Assembly: GCF_014805625.2 (NCBI RefSeq)
Contig: NW_023998417.1
Span: 1,291,186-1,355,185 of the forward strand
DNA length: 64,000 bases
Source: Glossina fuscipes
Lineage: Eukaryota; Arthropoda; Insecta; Diptera; Glossinidae
Reading direction: 5' to 3'
Of this stretch, positions 53,780 to 64,000 are shown piece by piece. The position numbers and the translations under genes are program-made. The notes under the pieces were generated by a model, which saw only the letters and a program-made list of their open reading frames with translations, was not told where the DNA came from and made no database searches. The first letter of the stretch is position 1, and each line of letters begins with the position of its first letter.

Positions 53780-54465
53780 ATATCGTTAGCTGTATCTGTA
53801 ACTGTACCTGTACTTGTATCTATACGTATATATCTACATGTCTATATCTTGATCAACATATCTATATCTGTTTACGTGTATCTATACCTATATATCTGTA
53901 TCTATATAACTATATCGGTATCTATATATCTATATCTATATCTTTATCTACATATCTATATCTGTATATCTATGACTATGGTATACTAAATCTATATCTG
54001 TATCTGTAAATGTAACTGTGTATCTATATCTATATATTTATATCTGTATCTACATATCTATATCTATATCTTGGTCTATACATCCGTATATGTATATCTG
54101 TATCTATGTCTATATATCTGTATGTATATAACTACATCTACGTCTATATCTTTATTTATCTATCTATATCTGCATATCTGTATCTATATAACTATATCTA
54201 CATCTTCGCCTATATCTATATACCTGTATCTATATCCATATCTCTACATCTATATTTATACTTATGTGTATATCTACACCTATATATCCTATATATCCGT
54301 ATCTGGACTCATAACTGTATTTAGATCTATATCTACATCTATCCTATATCTATATCTGTATATACATCTACATCTACATCTATACGTATATCTATATCTA
54401 CATCTGTAGTTATATCTATATCTGTAGCTATATCCGTATCTACATCTATACCTGTATTTACCTTT
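53780..54465 (+). repeat. Degenerate TATCTA satellite-like block
   Basis: About 690 bases are built from a hexamer (TATCTA / CTATAT, with C/G substitutions giving TATCTG and TACATC variants), in imperfect higher-order groupings. All reading frames through it give Tyr/Leu/Ile/Ser-rich periodic peptides, so the ORFs over it are artefacts. It is the longest tandem block in the window. Confidence 0.9.
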
Positions 54466-55667
54466 TTATCGAGCTGAACGCTTACCTCTCCCATTACCGT
54501 TTACCTTCGCCTTTGCATCTTTATCTCACAATGACATCAAGTTCTTTGTATCCGTCATATATTAAATTTCTTTTTTTCTTTTTAAATAGCTTGGTCGGGG
54601 GGTAAGTCTCATTTTAAATTTTGGCACGTTTCTGATAAATATGTGCATTAATGTTCACATCGATATCTGGTACAAATCGTAAACTGCTAGAGACAATGGA
54701 TTTAAAATTTGTCTTATTTTCATTTGAATTTATTGCGTCCATTTTTAAATGCCATTTGTGAAATCAACTCATGATATGTTGTTTCAATGCGTGCGACCAA
54801 TGAAAGACAGGTGGGGTGTCGAAAGGAAATATACAAAGCTTTGGAACTAAATTACATTAGCATATATTCCCACATGCATAAAAATGTTGCTAATTACCGC
54901 CTCCTTTCGTTTCTATCATATTCTAACTGCTATCTAATATAAGTGCTGTGAGGAATGCTTTGCATGGGTTAGATGCTTTGTATGAGTTAGATTTTCGTAC
55001 AAAACTTGAGTGGCCCGCTATGTTTTGATTATTTATGAACTTATGACGTTTTCTATCGTTTGCTTTATATAATTTTCTCTTAAAAATTTCCACAATCTTG
55101 CAGTACTTCTTCGATCCAGAAGCAGAACGAACCATATCCAATATGCCTTGATATATCGTCGGTATGTAATTTGCAAACTTTTAACTGTGACATCGTATGT
55201 ACCTCAAAAACAAATATCTTTCCTACTTTTCTTACGTGAAGATTTGAAGTTCACAGTTCGCTTTCACTCAATCTAAAAATGTAGTGTTCCTTGGCCACGA
55301 ATTTCGTTCATCCATCATATTTATTTAAGTTTTCATATCATACCTTCTCATGCACAAACAAACGCGAATTGGTTGTATTTGTTTCCATTGTCCTTTTGTG
55401 AATGTGCAAATGCAGATTTCATCACACGGTGCATGCACAGCACTGGTCTCATACTGGTTTTGCATATGCATACACCTGGATGGCAAATATTATGGAAGCG
55501 AAGTTTTATCTCTTGTGAAAGCAAATTACATTGCGACGCCCTGGAAGTGGGGTTTCGTGTCTAATCTAATGTTCATGCATATCATATGTTGCACTTTGAA
55601 AATATACGAGTATAATAATTTTATCATTCTATTTGCAACGTTCACACTGTATGTATCATACATCGAT
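54466..55667. other. Non-coding stretch
   Basis: No gene was recognised. A 107-codon open frame (55,350-55,673) shows no signal peptide, domain or low-complexity signature, and runs into the presumed left end of the mariner copy. I treat it as chance. Confidence 0.5.
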
Positions 55668-56313
55668 CAATAAGTCCGCTTAGCAGCTGGTTGAGATAGT
55701 GGATGGTCGTGAAGCACATAAGACCCTTTGAAATTCCGTATATTGTTTGTCAGTGACGTAACGGCCACCGAATAATTTACTTCTTCCTTTGATATCCAAT
55801 ATTACACAGTATGTTTATTCTTCTTAAGCATGGACCATTCAAAATTCTTCTTCTTCCAAATTCATTACTTTTATTGTTTATTTGAAGAAATCCATTACCG
55901 AAGCCCATCAATCACTGTTACAAGCTTATGGTGATGCTGTTCCATCATATCGCAATTGTCGGTTTTGGTGGGATTCAGTGAAAATGCCATAACTTGTTTT
56001 GGAAAAACTGTCCAAGGTACACAATTCAGCTCGAATGAGAAGTTCTGCCACAACCCAGCGTACTCGCTAGTCATGACGCCTAATGATGCAGCAGCCGTGT
56101 TCAGAACGGTGCAGCACGGTTTGGATGGCACGCGGTTCAGCAAAGTTGAAGAAACGCGACAATGGGTCGATGATTAGTTCACTGCCAAACCAATATCGTT
56201 CTTTCGACATGATATCGCGGAAACTATTTTGTTTTCTTCGTTTTATTCTGTCAGTTTTCCAAGTAAAAGAATTATACAAAAATTAACGCAACCTGCTGAA
56301 GTTAAGCTAATTG
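55668..56313 (+). mobile_element. Internally deleted mariner element
   Basis: The plus strand starts a transposase-like N terminus at 55,830 (MDHSKF), frameshifts, and continues from 55,888 with KSITEAHQSLLQAYGDAVPS and WWDSVK. This is the first helix-turn-helix region (family KSAAEAHRMLVEAYGD...W). It then jumps directly to a C-terminal part: GKTVQGTQ, HNPAYSLVMTPND at the site of HPAYSPDLAPSD, TVQHGLDGTRFSKVEE and TRQWVDD. A stop and then FTAKPISFFRHDIAE follow. Roughly residues 50-250 of about 345 are missing, including the first two catalytic Asps. Imperfect inverted ends may lie at 55,668-55,693 and 56,289-56,313 (CAATAAG...AGCAGCTGGTTG against CAACCTGCTG...TAATTG). The style is irritans-like. 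It is non-autonomous by structure. Confidence 0.75.
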
Positions 56314-57181
56314 CCACGGGAAGGGCAAGCAATTTCTTGACTTGGATAGAATAATTGTGCATTTTTTTATGGCAAATGCTATTGTCGGACGAATTCTCTT
56401 TATATCTGGAATTTTTGATAGCATCGCTATAGCTGAAGCTATCTTACTACTACTACTATACACTTTAAAGTTTGCCAACAAAAATCTTAAAAAGACAAAC
56501 TTTTCATTCGTTTAGGATGCGGCTTTTTACCAACAAAGAGAAATCAAAAGTCACAAAGTTGTCTGAAAGATGCTAAAAAGTCATAGGCAACAAAGTCCAC
56601 TCTGTGTATAAGAAGAAATGAGTTTTATTTCGAAGTAAAGAAAAGCGTAGTTAACAAATCCTTTAAGAAAAGCAGTTTTGTCAACTTCCCTCAGGATGCA
56701 ATCATGCAAATTTTAACAAATAAATTTGGAATATTTTACGAAATCTCTGATCATTGATTTTCACTTTACTATATATAACGATCGTTGTTAAAATTTATTT
56801 GATTGGTTAAGAAATTGCATTTCATAAAGTATTTAATGTTCGCGTTTGATTGACTTTTCGTTTGATTTCTCAAGAAATCTTACGTGCATACATGATATTT
56901 AAGCCTACGATATTATTATCTCAATTTATACATTGAACAAACATACATACGATAGTATTCTTTTGTATAAAATTTGAATTTAACCCAGTTTATAGGAAAT
57001 TTTAACCCAAATACATAACATTATTACAATCGAAAAGGAGAAAAAGAAAAAAAATTTAACTTTTTTTATGTATACACGAGAACTTAATGAAATAAAAACC
57101 TTCAATGAATACGCAAAAAAAAAAAAGAAAAGAAAAAAAAAAAATTAAACATTCATAAAGCATGTAATATGGTGTATAGAG

Positions 57182-57223
<42 letters not shown>

Positions 57224-58191
57224 AGTAACTTCAAGGGCAATCTCACATAGGAAAAGCGTTTCTTTCTTTCTTTCTTTCGCTCCTTCCTCCTCCACACAGT
57301 AAGTACACAATGCAATAATTTTTGCAGACTATATGTATAAAAATCTTGCATGCAATACGAAAATAATTTCAATTTAATTTAAAAATTCACTCAAAACGAT
57401 ACGTATGTTTAAACTTAGGCATTGTTGTTGAATAGCAAAAGCGAATGCAAAGAAAAACACACATTTGCATATATGTATGCGTGTGTATACTTTCGTAAAT
57501 ACAACAACGAATGAAATAACCATGATGATCAAAAAAAAAAAAAAAAAAAAAACAAGAAAAAGAAAAAGGAAAAATTTAACAAAATGTTTAACATTTCACC
57601 AGCAAAATACTTACTACCAGAGAACATACAACAATGAATACTCATATCATACGGAAACAGTAAAAATAGAAACTATTACACAAACATATACATATACATC
57701 GCAAGCTTATGGCAAATATGCAGTCAGACAGACTCAGCCGCACATACACACACACACACACACGAATACATACATAGATAGAAAGCAAACATTCAGTGAA
57801 AAACTTTCAATGGCATAACACAGGGTGGCTTAAGTTTTTATGCAAGAAAATGCGGCAAAATGTTTAAATAAAAGTTGCAAAAAAAAAAAAAATTAAAAAA
57901 AAATATTAGAGAAGAAATGAGGCGAAATCAACAATTGAGGACACGCCTGAAGTGGCAAACAAAAGTGAAAATTTGCCAAAAATGCATAAAAATTGATATA
58001 AAAAGTTAAAAAAAAAAAAAAAAGAATACACTCAAAAAAAAAAAAAATAATAAAATAAAAACAAGAAGAAGAGATATTCAAAATAATGAATTTCATTTTA
58101 GCCATTTGAAGTGTTAAGGAAACTTTTTTATGAACACTTGACTCAACAAAGAAAATCTAGAAAATTATGTAAATTTAGGTTGAATCCAGTA

Positions 58192-58230
<39 letters not shown>

Positions 58231-60543
58231 AAGAGAGATAGAGAGAGGTATGCAAGAAAAAAAAGAACAAATGAATGAGAAATGTACATTCAGCTTGAGA
58301 CGACTATAAAACAACCATCATACTGCTGCGCACACAGTCAAAATTGATGCACTAATGAATTCCATATCGGTCGACCAATAGCATGAACATATATATGCAT
58401 ACAATTTCAACAAAACTAGTGAAACAAAAAAAAAAAAAAAAAAAGTTTTTTTGTAAACCGCATAGAGCCAATAGATCCTGTGACTCATGCCAGGCTTAGG
58501 ATTGATCCTAATCTGAAAACAGCGCAGCAGAGTTTATAACGTAGGTAGACGGATAACTCGACTGAAAGCTTACTGATCAGCTTGCTCTGCTATATCCCTA
58601 ACAATCATTTCCTGCCAGCAATAAGAGATAATTACGTGTGTAAGAAGAATGTGGACAATTTTTTTCTAAACATGTTCAGGGAATCATTCAAGGATTTCAA
58701 AGTCAGACATTTCTTAAGCACTTTTTTGGTTCCAATTAAGGAAAACATTGAAGTCCTTTATATTAAATTAGACATACGATCAGCGTAAATATGAAGCTGT
58801 CGCTCATCTTTGCTATGAAATCGGGGTTATATTCTAAAAGAGATCTTATATTTTTTTATTTTTTTATTGTTTTTTTTTTTTGTTACTCCTGTAAGACGAA
58901 CTACGATTCATGGGCCCAAAGTTCGTCTTTTGCGTGGCCTTAAGGTGAGCTCAGTGTTGAATTTTTATTCTTAAGCTACTTCAACTTTCCCTTAATAAAA
59001 TTGCGATTCAATATCAAAGACCAGCTAAATTAGATTAAACACCAAAAGACTTTATGTAAATAAGGGATGACCTATATTACTACTAAAAGGGCTGATCTGC
59101 ATATAAAAACGTGCAAAGTGCTTCAAAATCACATATTTCAAAAACGCGTCTCCAAAGCATTGCCAATATCGTGCAAGTGATGATAGATAAAAATGAAGAT
59201 TTCCTACAATATTTATTAGTGGCAATTAACTGCAGTGGAGAACCAGACCTAATTAACGCATAAACACAACCATTAGAATGTACAACTTATAACAAAGGAT
59301 ATAATGATATAAAATTTAGAACAAAAATCGTATCCCGATCATATAAAATATTAAGTCCGCTACTATCAAAACGATTTGTTCCTGTTCATATATATGTATG
59401 TACTTGCTTGTTGACAGTTGACATCCAAAACTTGTGTAAAAATCAAATCAATTTTCAATTATGTTCAACCAAGCCTCCTTTTAGGGTTTCACTTCGATTA
59501 GTAGGATTAGTAGATGTAGTAGCCGTCTAAAAGTCAGTCCGAATGTCCTAAGTGTTATGCATATATTACATAAGCCTATCTAGTATTTTGCACATATATA
59601 TTTTAAGATTTAAAATTCTTTGCTCGCTCCAATAATTAGGAATAAATTAAAAGGTGAACTCAATTAAGTTCATCTGCATTGACAAACACTAGTAGGCTTA
59701 AAAGCAATTATATTATTGTAGATTTTGTTATCGATTGTAAATTCCATTAGTACGAAGATGCAATAAATAAATGCAAATTGTAAAGAGAGAAACCTGGGTT
59801 TTTTTTTTTTTTGTTTTTTTTCACTTACCTTCATACGACGCATTATTTATTTATTCTTCATTTTCAGCTCAAGTTCAAGTGAATATAAAAATTTTTATTT
59901 CTTGTCTTTCAATATTTACATACATGTAGGGGTGTTGCGAATGCCAGCACAAATTTATTATACTGCAAATAATAATAATAATGCAAAAAAAAAAAAAAAA
60001 AACTTTAATTAGTTACTGAGTTGAAATATTATTTTTTTCATTTAATTACAGATTTGACAAAAGAAAAGAAAAAAAGTAAATAAATAAATAAAAAATACTT
60101 CCAAAAAAGGTCAAAAGAGCAAAATGAATTCATGAAAGGTTCCTCGTTATAATATAACAACAACAACAACAACAACAAATATACAGTATAACTCAATAGT
60201 ATTGGAAAATTTAAATGTAATAAATGCATAGATAATGACTGAAGTGGGAAAAGTAAAACTGAAACCAAAAGGAAATGAAAACAAATTAATTGGTGCCACT
60301 TGGACTAAGCACTAACAAAATTTCAACAGATAAGACCGAGAAGAAGAGGATGAAAATCAAAGCAATATATATATATATATTTGTATGCACAACAACAAAG
60401 CAAACAAAAAGAGGAAAAATTCCCTAAAGAGGAACATTATCAATACAAACTACAAACTATAAATAAGAATAAATTGCGAATCAAGAATGAAAAATAACTA
60501 AAATAAAAAAAAAAATCAGACATTTTCAGAAGAAGAGTAAATG
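56314..60543. other. Non-coding stretch upstream of the gene
   Basis: No gene or recognisable element was seen. It contains (GA)n at 57,185-57,221 and 58,201-58,228, and poly-A tracts (57,533-57,552, 58,007-58,023, 58,425-58,444 and 60,662-60,684). A (CAA)n run lies at 60,155-60,179. A 68-codon open frame at 58,582-58,788 has a natural-looking composition but no recognisable motif. Confidence 0.5.
57185..57221. repeat. (GA)n microsatellite
   Basis: A pure GA array of about 18 units. A second lies at 58,201-58,228. Confidence 0.9.
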
Positions 60544-60840
60544 CAGAAAAAGAATTAAATTTCACGAGAGAAACTTAAATTACAACTTCCCTAGGAATAC
60601 TATAGCGCGAACAGAGTGCAGAGTAACTAACTCATTTAGTAGCATTTATTTGGTGATTAAACAAAAAAAAAAAAAAAAAAAAAACTTAAAATAAATAAAA
60701 CTGCATCGTACAAACACACAACGAATAACATAGAGAACGACAGAGGCGGCGCCGACAACGACGACGGCGATTTGTTTGGCGCGTGAACGACGACAACGGC
60801 AACGAATTGAATTGAATAATCATTCAAACAAGATTAAAAC
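60544..60840 (+). promoter_or_regulatory. Probable 5' leader / promoter region of the gene
   Basis: The 297 bases before the start codon at 60,841 contain no ATG on the plus strand, as expected of a 5' leader. A short GC-rich, CGA-repeat stretch (GGCGGCGCCGACAACGACGA at about 60,746-60,765, continuing to 60,800) stands out from the AT-rich surroundings. An in-frame TAA two codons before the ATG (60,835-60,837) fixes the start. No TATA box or clear initiator could be assigned, so the transcription start is unknown. Confidence 0.4.
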
Positions 60841-60985
60841 ATGGATTTGTTTAAACAAAATGACAGCATGCCAATGACCTGGCTGACATGGCGTCAATTT
60901 GTAGGCCTTATAACTCTAGTGGTGTTTGTATGCAATTTAAATATCACAACCGGTCAAATCGATTGGGACGACGACGATGATCCAG
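60841..60985 (+). CDS. First coding exon of a secreted or membrane protein (partial gene)
   Basis: The ATG at 60,841 sits in a good fly context (AAAACATGG), with an in-frame stop two codons upstream. The exon encodes 48 complete codons plus one base and ends at CAG|GTAAGT, a consensus splice donor, leaving phase 1. Residues 1-18 are polar with Trp/Arg. A hydrophobic core follows at about residues 19-33 (FVGLITLVVFVCNL), then ITTGQ, then IDW and five consecutive Asp and a Pro. This looks like a signal peptide or signal anchor, likely cleaved near TTG|Q, leading into an acidic extracellular segment. Codon use and base composition differ from the surrounding AT-rich DNA. No further exon was found by 64,000, so the first intron is over 3 kb. 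I do not recognise the protein, and too little of it is present to assign a family. Confidence 0.75.
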
Positions 60986-61223
60986 GTAAGTTATCTATTT
61001 AATAGTGACTGTCTGTTACATGCAATGTAATTACTAGACAGGCTCGATAATTTAATTAGCCGAATAGACACATACACGGTAACGAATAAAATCCGAGTTA
61101 ACAGCAATAATGTAATCATACACATCCAAACAGAGGCAGAGTGAATCTATTTTCTATCTATCTTCGGTGAATAGATAGCTAGCTAGCTGAAGGAAATTTA
61201 AAGCAATTTTTGATGTCTACCTT

Positions 61224-61251
61224 ACTTAGTTAGTTAGTTAGTTAGTTAGTT
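61224..61251. repeat. (TTAG)n microsatellite
   Basis: Seven TTAG units, so not the TTAGG telomere repeat of other insects. Confidence 0.9.
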
Positions 61252-63722
61252 GCGACACATTATTTGAATATCAATTTTTTTGTTTTCTCTCCCTTTCTTT
61301 TTTTTTTTTTTTAAGAGCAAATCTTTTCTTTTTTGCAGTTTTTTTTTTTTTTTTTGATAGTTTTCGCAATAGAGGGAAATCTTCTTCTTCTTCTTCTTCT
61401 GCTTGTTCACTGTATTATTATTATCTAAGAGTTGTTTATTATTAAATTGTATGTATGTATGTAGTGCAATGAATTTCAAAAATGGTTTTCTGCAATCAAT
61501 TCTATTACTTTTCTTGCTCTATTTATTACAGTTGACAAGTACTATACTTTATCAATTTTGTACGATTTTCAAAACACTAACAAAACAGCAAAGCAGTCAA
61601 TACACACACATAGTATACATACATAGTATTCAAGTATCTTTTATTTTATATTTTTTTCTCATTTGAAAAATTTCGTACATTGACATTTGAAATCGTGACC
61701 CAGTTATGTGCATTGCATTTCCCATTTGGAAACATGAAAACTTTTGCTTTAGTTGACTTCATGAAAACAAAGGTTAAATGTGAAATTTGTTTTTTTTTTT
61801 TTTTTTTTTTAAATTCACATTTATGGAAAGTATAGCCAGCACCAAGTCCTGCAAAACTTTATCTTACGCAAAAAAATTATAAAAAGAGTAAGTATTTTAT
61901 GGATTCCTTGCGCGGGATTATGAATTAAAATCGTCTAAAATCTAACCTATCAGTTGAGTATAGTTATTTGCTTAGTTGCTTAGATCATTAAAGTCAGTAT
62001 AATTTAATTTCCATATCCTCTATAGGATAGGATTATATTGTATGCAAAGCATACAAAATATATGCACTATGCTGGGTGTAGTTGAGTGTTTTTTTTTTTT
62101 TTTTTTCAGAATATTTTATTATTGTTGTTGTCGTTGTTCCATACTTTTCACAGAATGCAAATTAAGATCCATTTTATGGGTAACATCATAAGCATGGATA
62201 AACAGATGATAAGCCATCGATTGAAGTCTATGTTAACCATAAGAAACACTTTCGGATAAATATCACGTCCAGGCCATCATATTAACGCTTCCTGAATAGG
62301 TTTTTGATATGTGAACGCTGTCAACCAGCTCGTAAAGCGTTTCCACACAGCAAACACATTTTTCCCTGTAATAATGGGAGCTTTAATCATTTGATTACAG
62401 CAATTCATTCCATATGAATGAATCAGTGAATATATCTCTGCATCATGAAGAGTACGCGAGCTCGAAACGTTTCCTATAAACAGTAACTTGATCGCAAATT
62501 CGCGAGTAACGAACGTTTGGTTCACTTTGACTCATAGACGGATCCTTTCTTTTCGAATGTATAAAATATTGTATATTTCCCATATGACAAATATAGTATG
62601 CGAATGTATTTTTGCTCGATTTTATTGCTTTCAAGCTAGTGTTTGATAGTAGAAAATCCGGTCGATTATAAATCTTCTTTTACCGTAAGTCATACAACCA
62701 TTAAAAGGTCCCTGGATTAAGTATGAGAATATATTTTTTCCTAAACATGGACATGATTTGTCAAGACGGTCATGAAACATGTCAATGTCACCAATATTTG
62801 ATACAAATCTATTCCTGTGGAGAAGCTTGTTGAGATTTGCGAGTAAGCAATAGTCGCTGAGAAGAAACCGACGGGTGGAACAGTACTTCCGACTTGCGGG
62901 TAAACGAAGCATCCATTTTTATGGAACAATAATAAATGTTCCGTCTTTAGTTATCTTTAGGATATCATCGATATCGCGTAAATTCATCAACATCGCGAAT
63001 AATTTTCAAAATTCTTTTCATATTCTCTTTCTTCGGTCTGGCAAGCCCCGGACAACAAGTGGTTTTCAATGGCAAAAAAGTTGCCGTCGCACTTTTCAAC
63101 CCAACGGTGAGCTTGAATAATATTTACTCCCCTCAAAAAGCAATGTTTAATTAGAAGGACGATATTCGAGTTTCTCTATTGCCATTGATGAAATTTTTAA
63201 ACGAACGACCGCATTGCCACGAAATTTTTATAGGCGTTGTTTAGCGATTGGAATATATAATGACTTTTTTGGTTAGAGACGATATGCTTGTGTCAGGCTC
63301 CCAGCAATGATTAACCGAAATGTCGTAGTTTTTCTATACTTTACTGTATTCCTCAGTCGTAGCTTCAGTGAACGATTTTTTTGGCAAATTCGATTGCATC
63401 CCCAATCCTAGTTTATCATCCCGTTGTAGTTAGTTTAACTTACTTCTTTTAATTTCTCCCTTGCGTTTCTTTTTCAATTGCAAATTATAATGTGCTTTAT
63501 AAGCAATCTCGTCTTTCGTCTCATCCAATTGCATCTATATAGGGACTATCGCAAACAATTAGGATTTATTTAATTCTTCATTAATTCTTGCGAATATTTA
63601 ATAGAGATTTCATAGGACATGAGGCGAAACTAAACTATTGCCTCTCATAGAAAGATAAAATTTGAATTAAAATAATTAGGCGGATAGCTTTAGCACCCTT
63701 CTTATTGCTTATATGGTATAAT

Positions 63723-63775
63723 CATTATTATTATTATTATATTGTATTATTATTATTATTATTATAATTATTATT
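63723..63775. repeat. (ATT)n microsatellite
   Basis: An interrupted ATT array within extremely AT-rich intronic sequence. Confidence 0.9.
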
Positions 63776-64000
63776 TTATTACCATTTCTTAATTATTTTA
63801 TTTTTATAATGTATTTCTTTTAAGTTGCTTTTTTTTATTATATGATGTTATTTTTTTTTTTTTATTATTTTTTATTTATATTATATTTTTTTTTATTATT
63901 AATATATGTATATATATCTAATAATATATATTTAATTAAAATTTAATAATTATAATAAAAAGAGGGGAGTTTATTGTAATAATTTGAGGAATTATAGTAT

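Larger units (their letters stand above)
60986..64000 (+). other. First intron of the gene (incomplete)
   Basis: This runs from the donor GTAAGT at 60,986 to the window end. It contains (TTAG)n at 61,224-61,251, (CTT)n at 61,381-61,400, poly-T tracts at about 61,791-61,812 and 62,090-62,107, and (ATT)n at 63,723-63,775. The last 200 bases are almost pure A/T. The segment 62,150-63,120 is less AT-rich with overlapping open frames, mainly on the minus strand, and is treated in the findings. No phase-1 exon with a convincing acceptor was identified. Confidence 0.5.

Noticed and set aside
53770..54409. Tyr/Leu-rich open frames of 72-112 codons
   Set aside because: They are products of the TATCTA tandem block.
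55350..55673. 107-codon open frame, plus strand
   Set aside because: No domain, signal peptide, splice context or start context was seen, and it runs into the end of a transposon.
61224..61251. TTAG array as possible telomere-type repeat
   Set aside because: The unit is TTAG and not TTAGG, the array is short, and higher flies lack that telomere repeat.

Overview
This is AT-rich, repeat-dense eukaryotic DNA, almost certainly from a higher dipteran insect; a tephritid-like fly is my best guess. The evidence is many mariner transposase relics, a GT-type splice donor after the only credible coding exon, very numerous (TA)n, (CATA)n, (GA)n and poly-A/T tracts, and the absence of long ORFs. There are no bacterial-style operons, rRNA or intact tRNA genes, or CRISPR arrays. 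Nearly all predicted ORFs are chance or low-complexity reading frames.

Layout: positions 1-60,500 are intergenic or very large-intron DNA. Recognisable items in it are decayed mobile elements. They include five mariner (DD34D) transposase relics: 7,326-7,650 (-), 12,240-12,870 (-), 30,240-30,500 (-), 48,440-48,705 (-), and an internally deleted copy at about 55,668-56,313 (+). There are two LINE fragments: an endonuclease piece at 19,510-19,790 (-) and a reverse-transcriptase piece at 26,434-26,750 (+). There are also two copies of a candidate tRNA-derived SINE (1,467-1,640 and 43,763-43,958, both -), and two copies of an unnamed dispersed repeat (16,803-17,050 and 24,448-25,330). A recurring short repeat head, containing an inverted TTCGG/CCGAA-type motif followed by TATACCC, also appears. 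A degenerate TATCTA satellite-like block lies at 53,780-54,465. A 100-N assembly gap lies at 15,279-15,378, and its flanks share the same 18 bases.

The one supported gene starts at 60,841 (+). Its first coding exon (60,841-60,985) encodes a hydrophobic signal-type N terminus followed by an acidic Asp run, and ends at a consensus GTAAGT donor. It is preceded by an ATG-free, locally GC-rich leader. The rest of the window (60,986-64,000) appears to be its first intron, and further exons should lie beyond the window. I cannot name the gene.

I found no exciting new system. The most informative items are the internally deleted mariner, the SINE candidate pair, the gene 5' end, and the gap whose flanks overlap.
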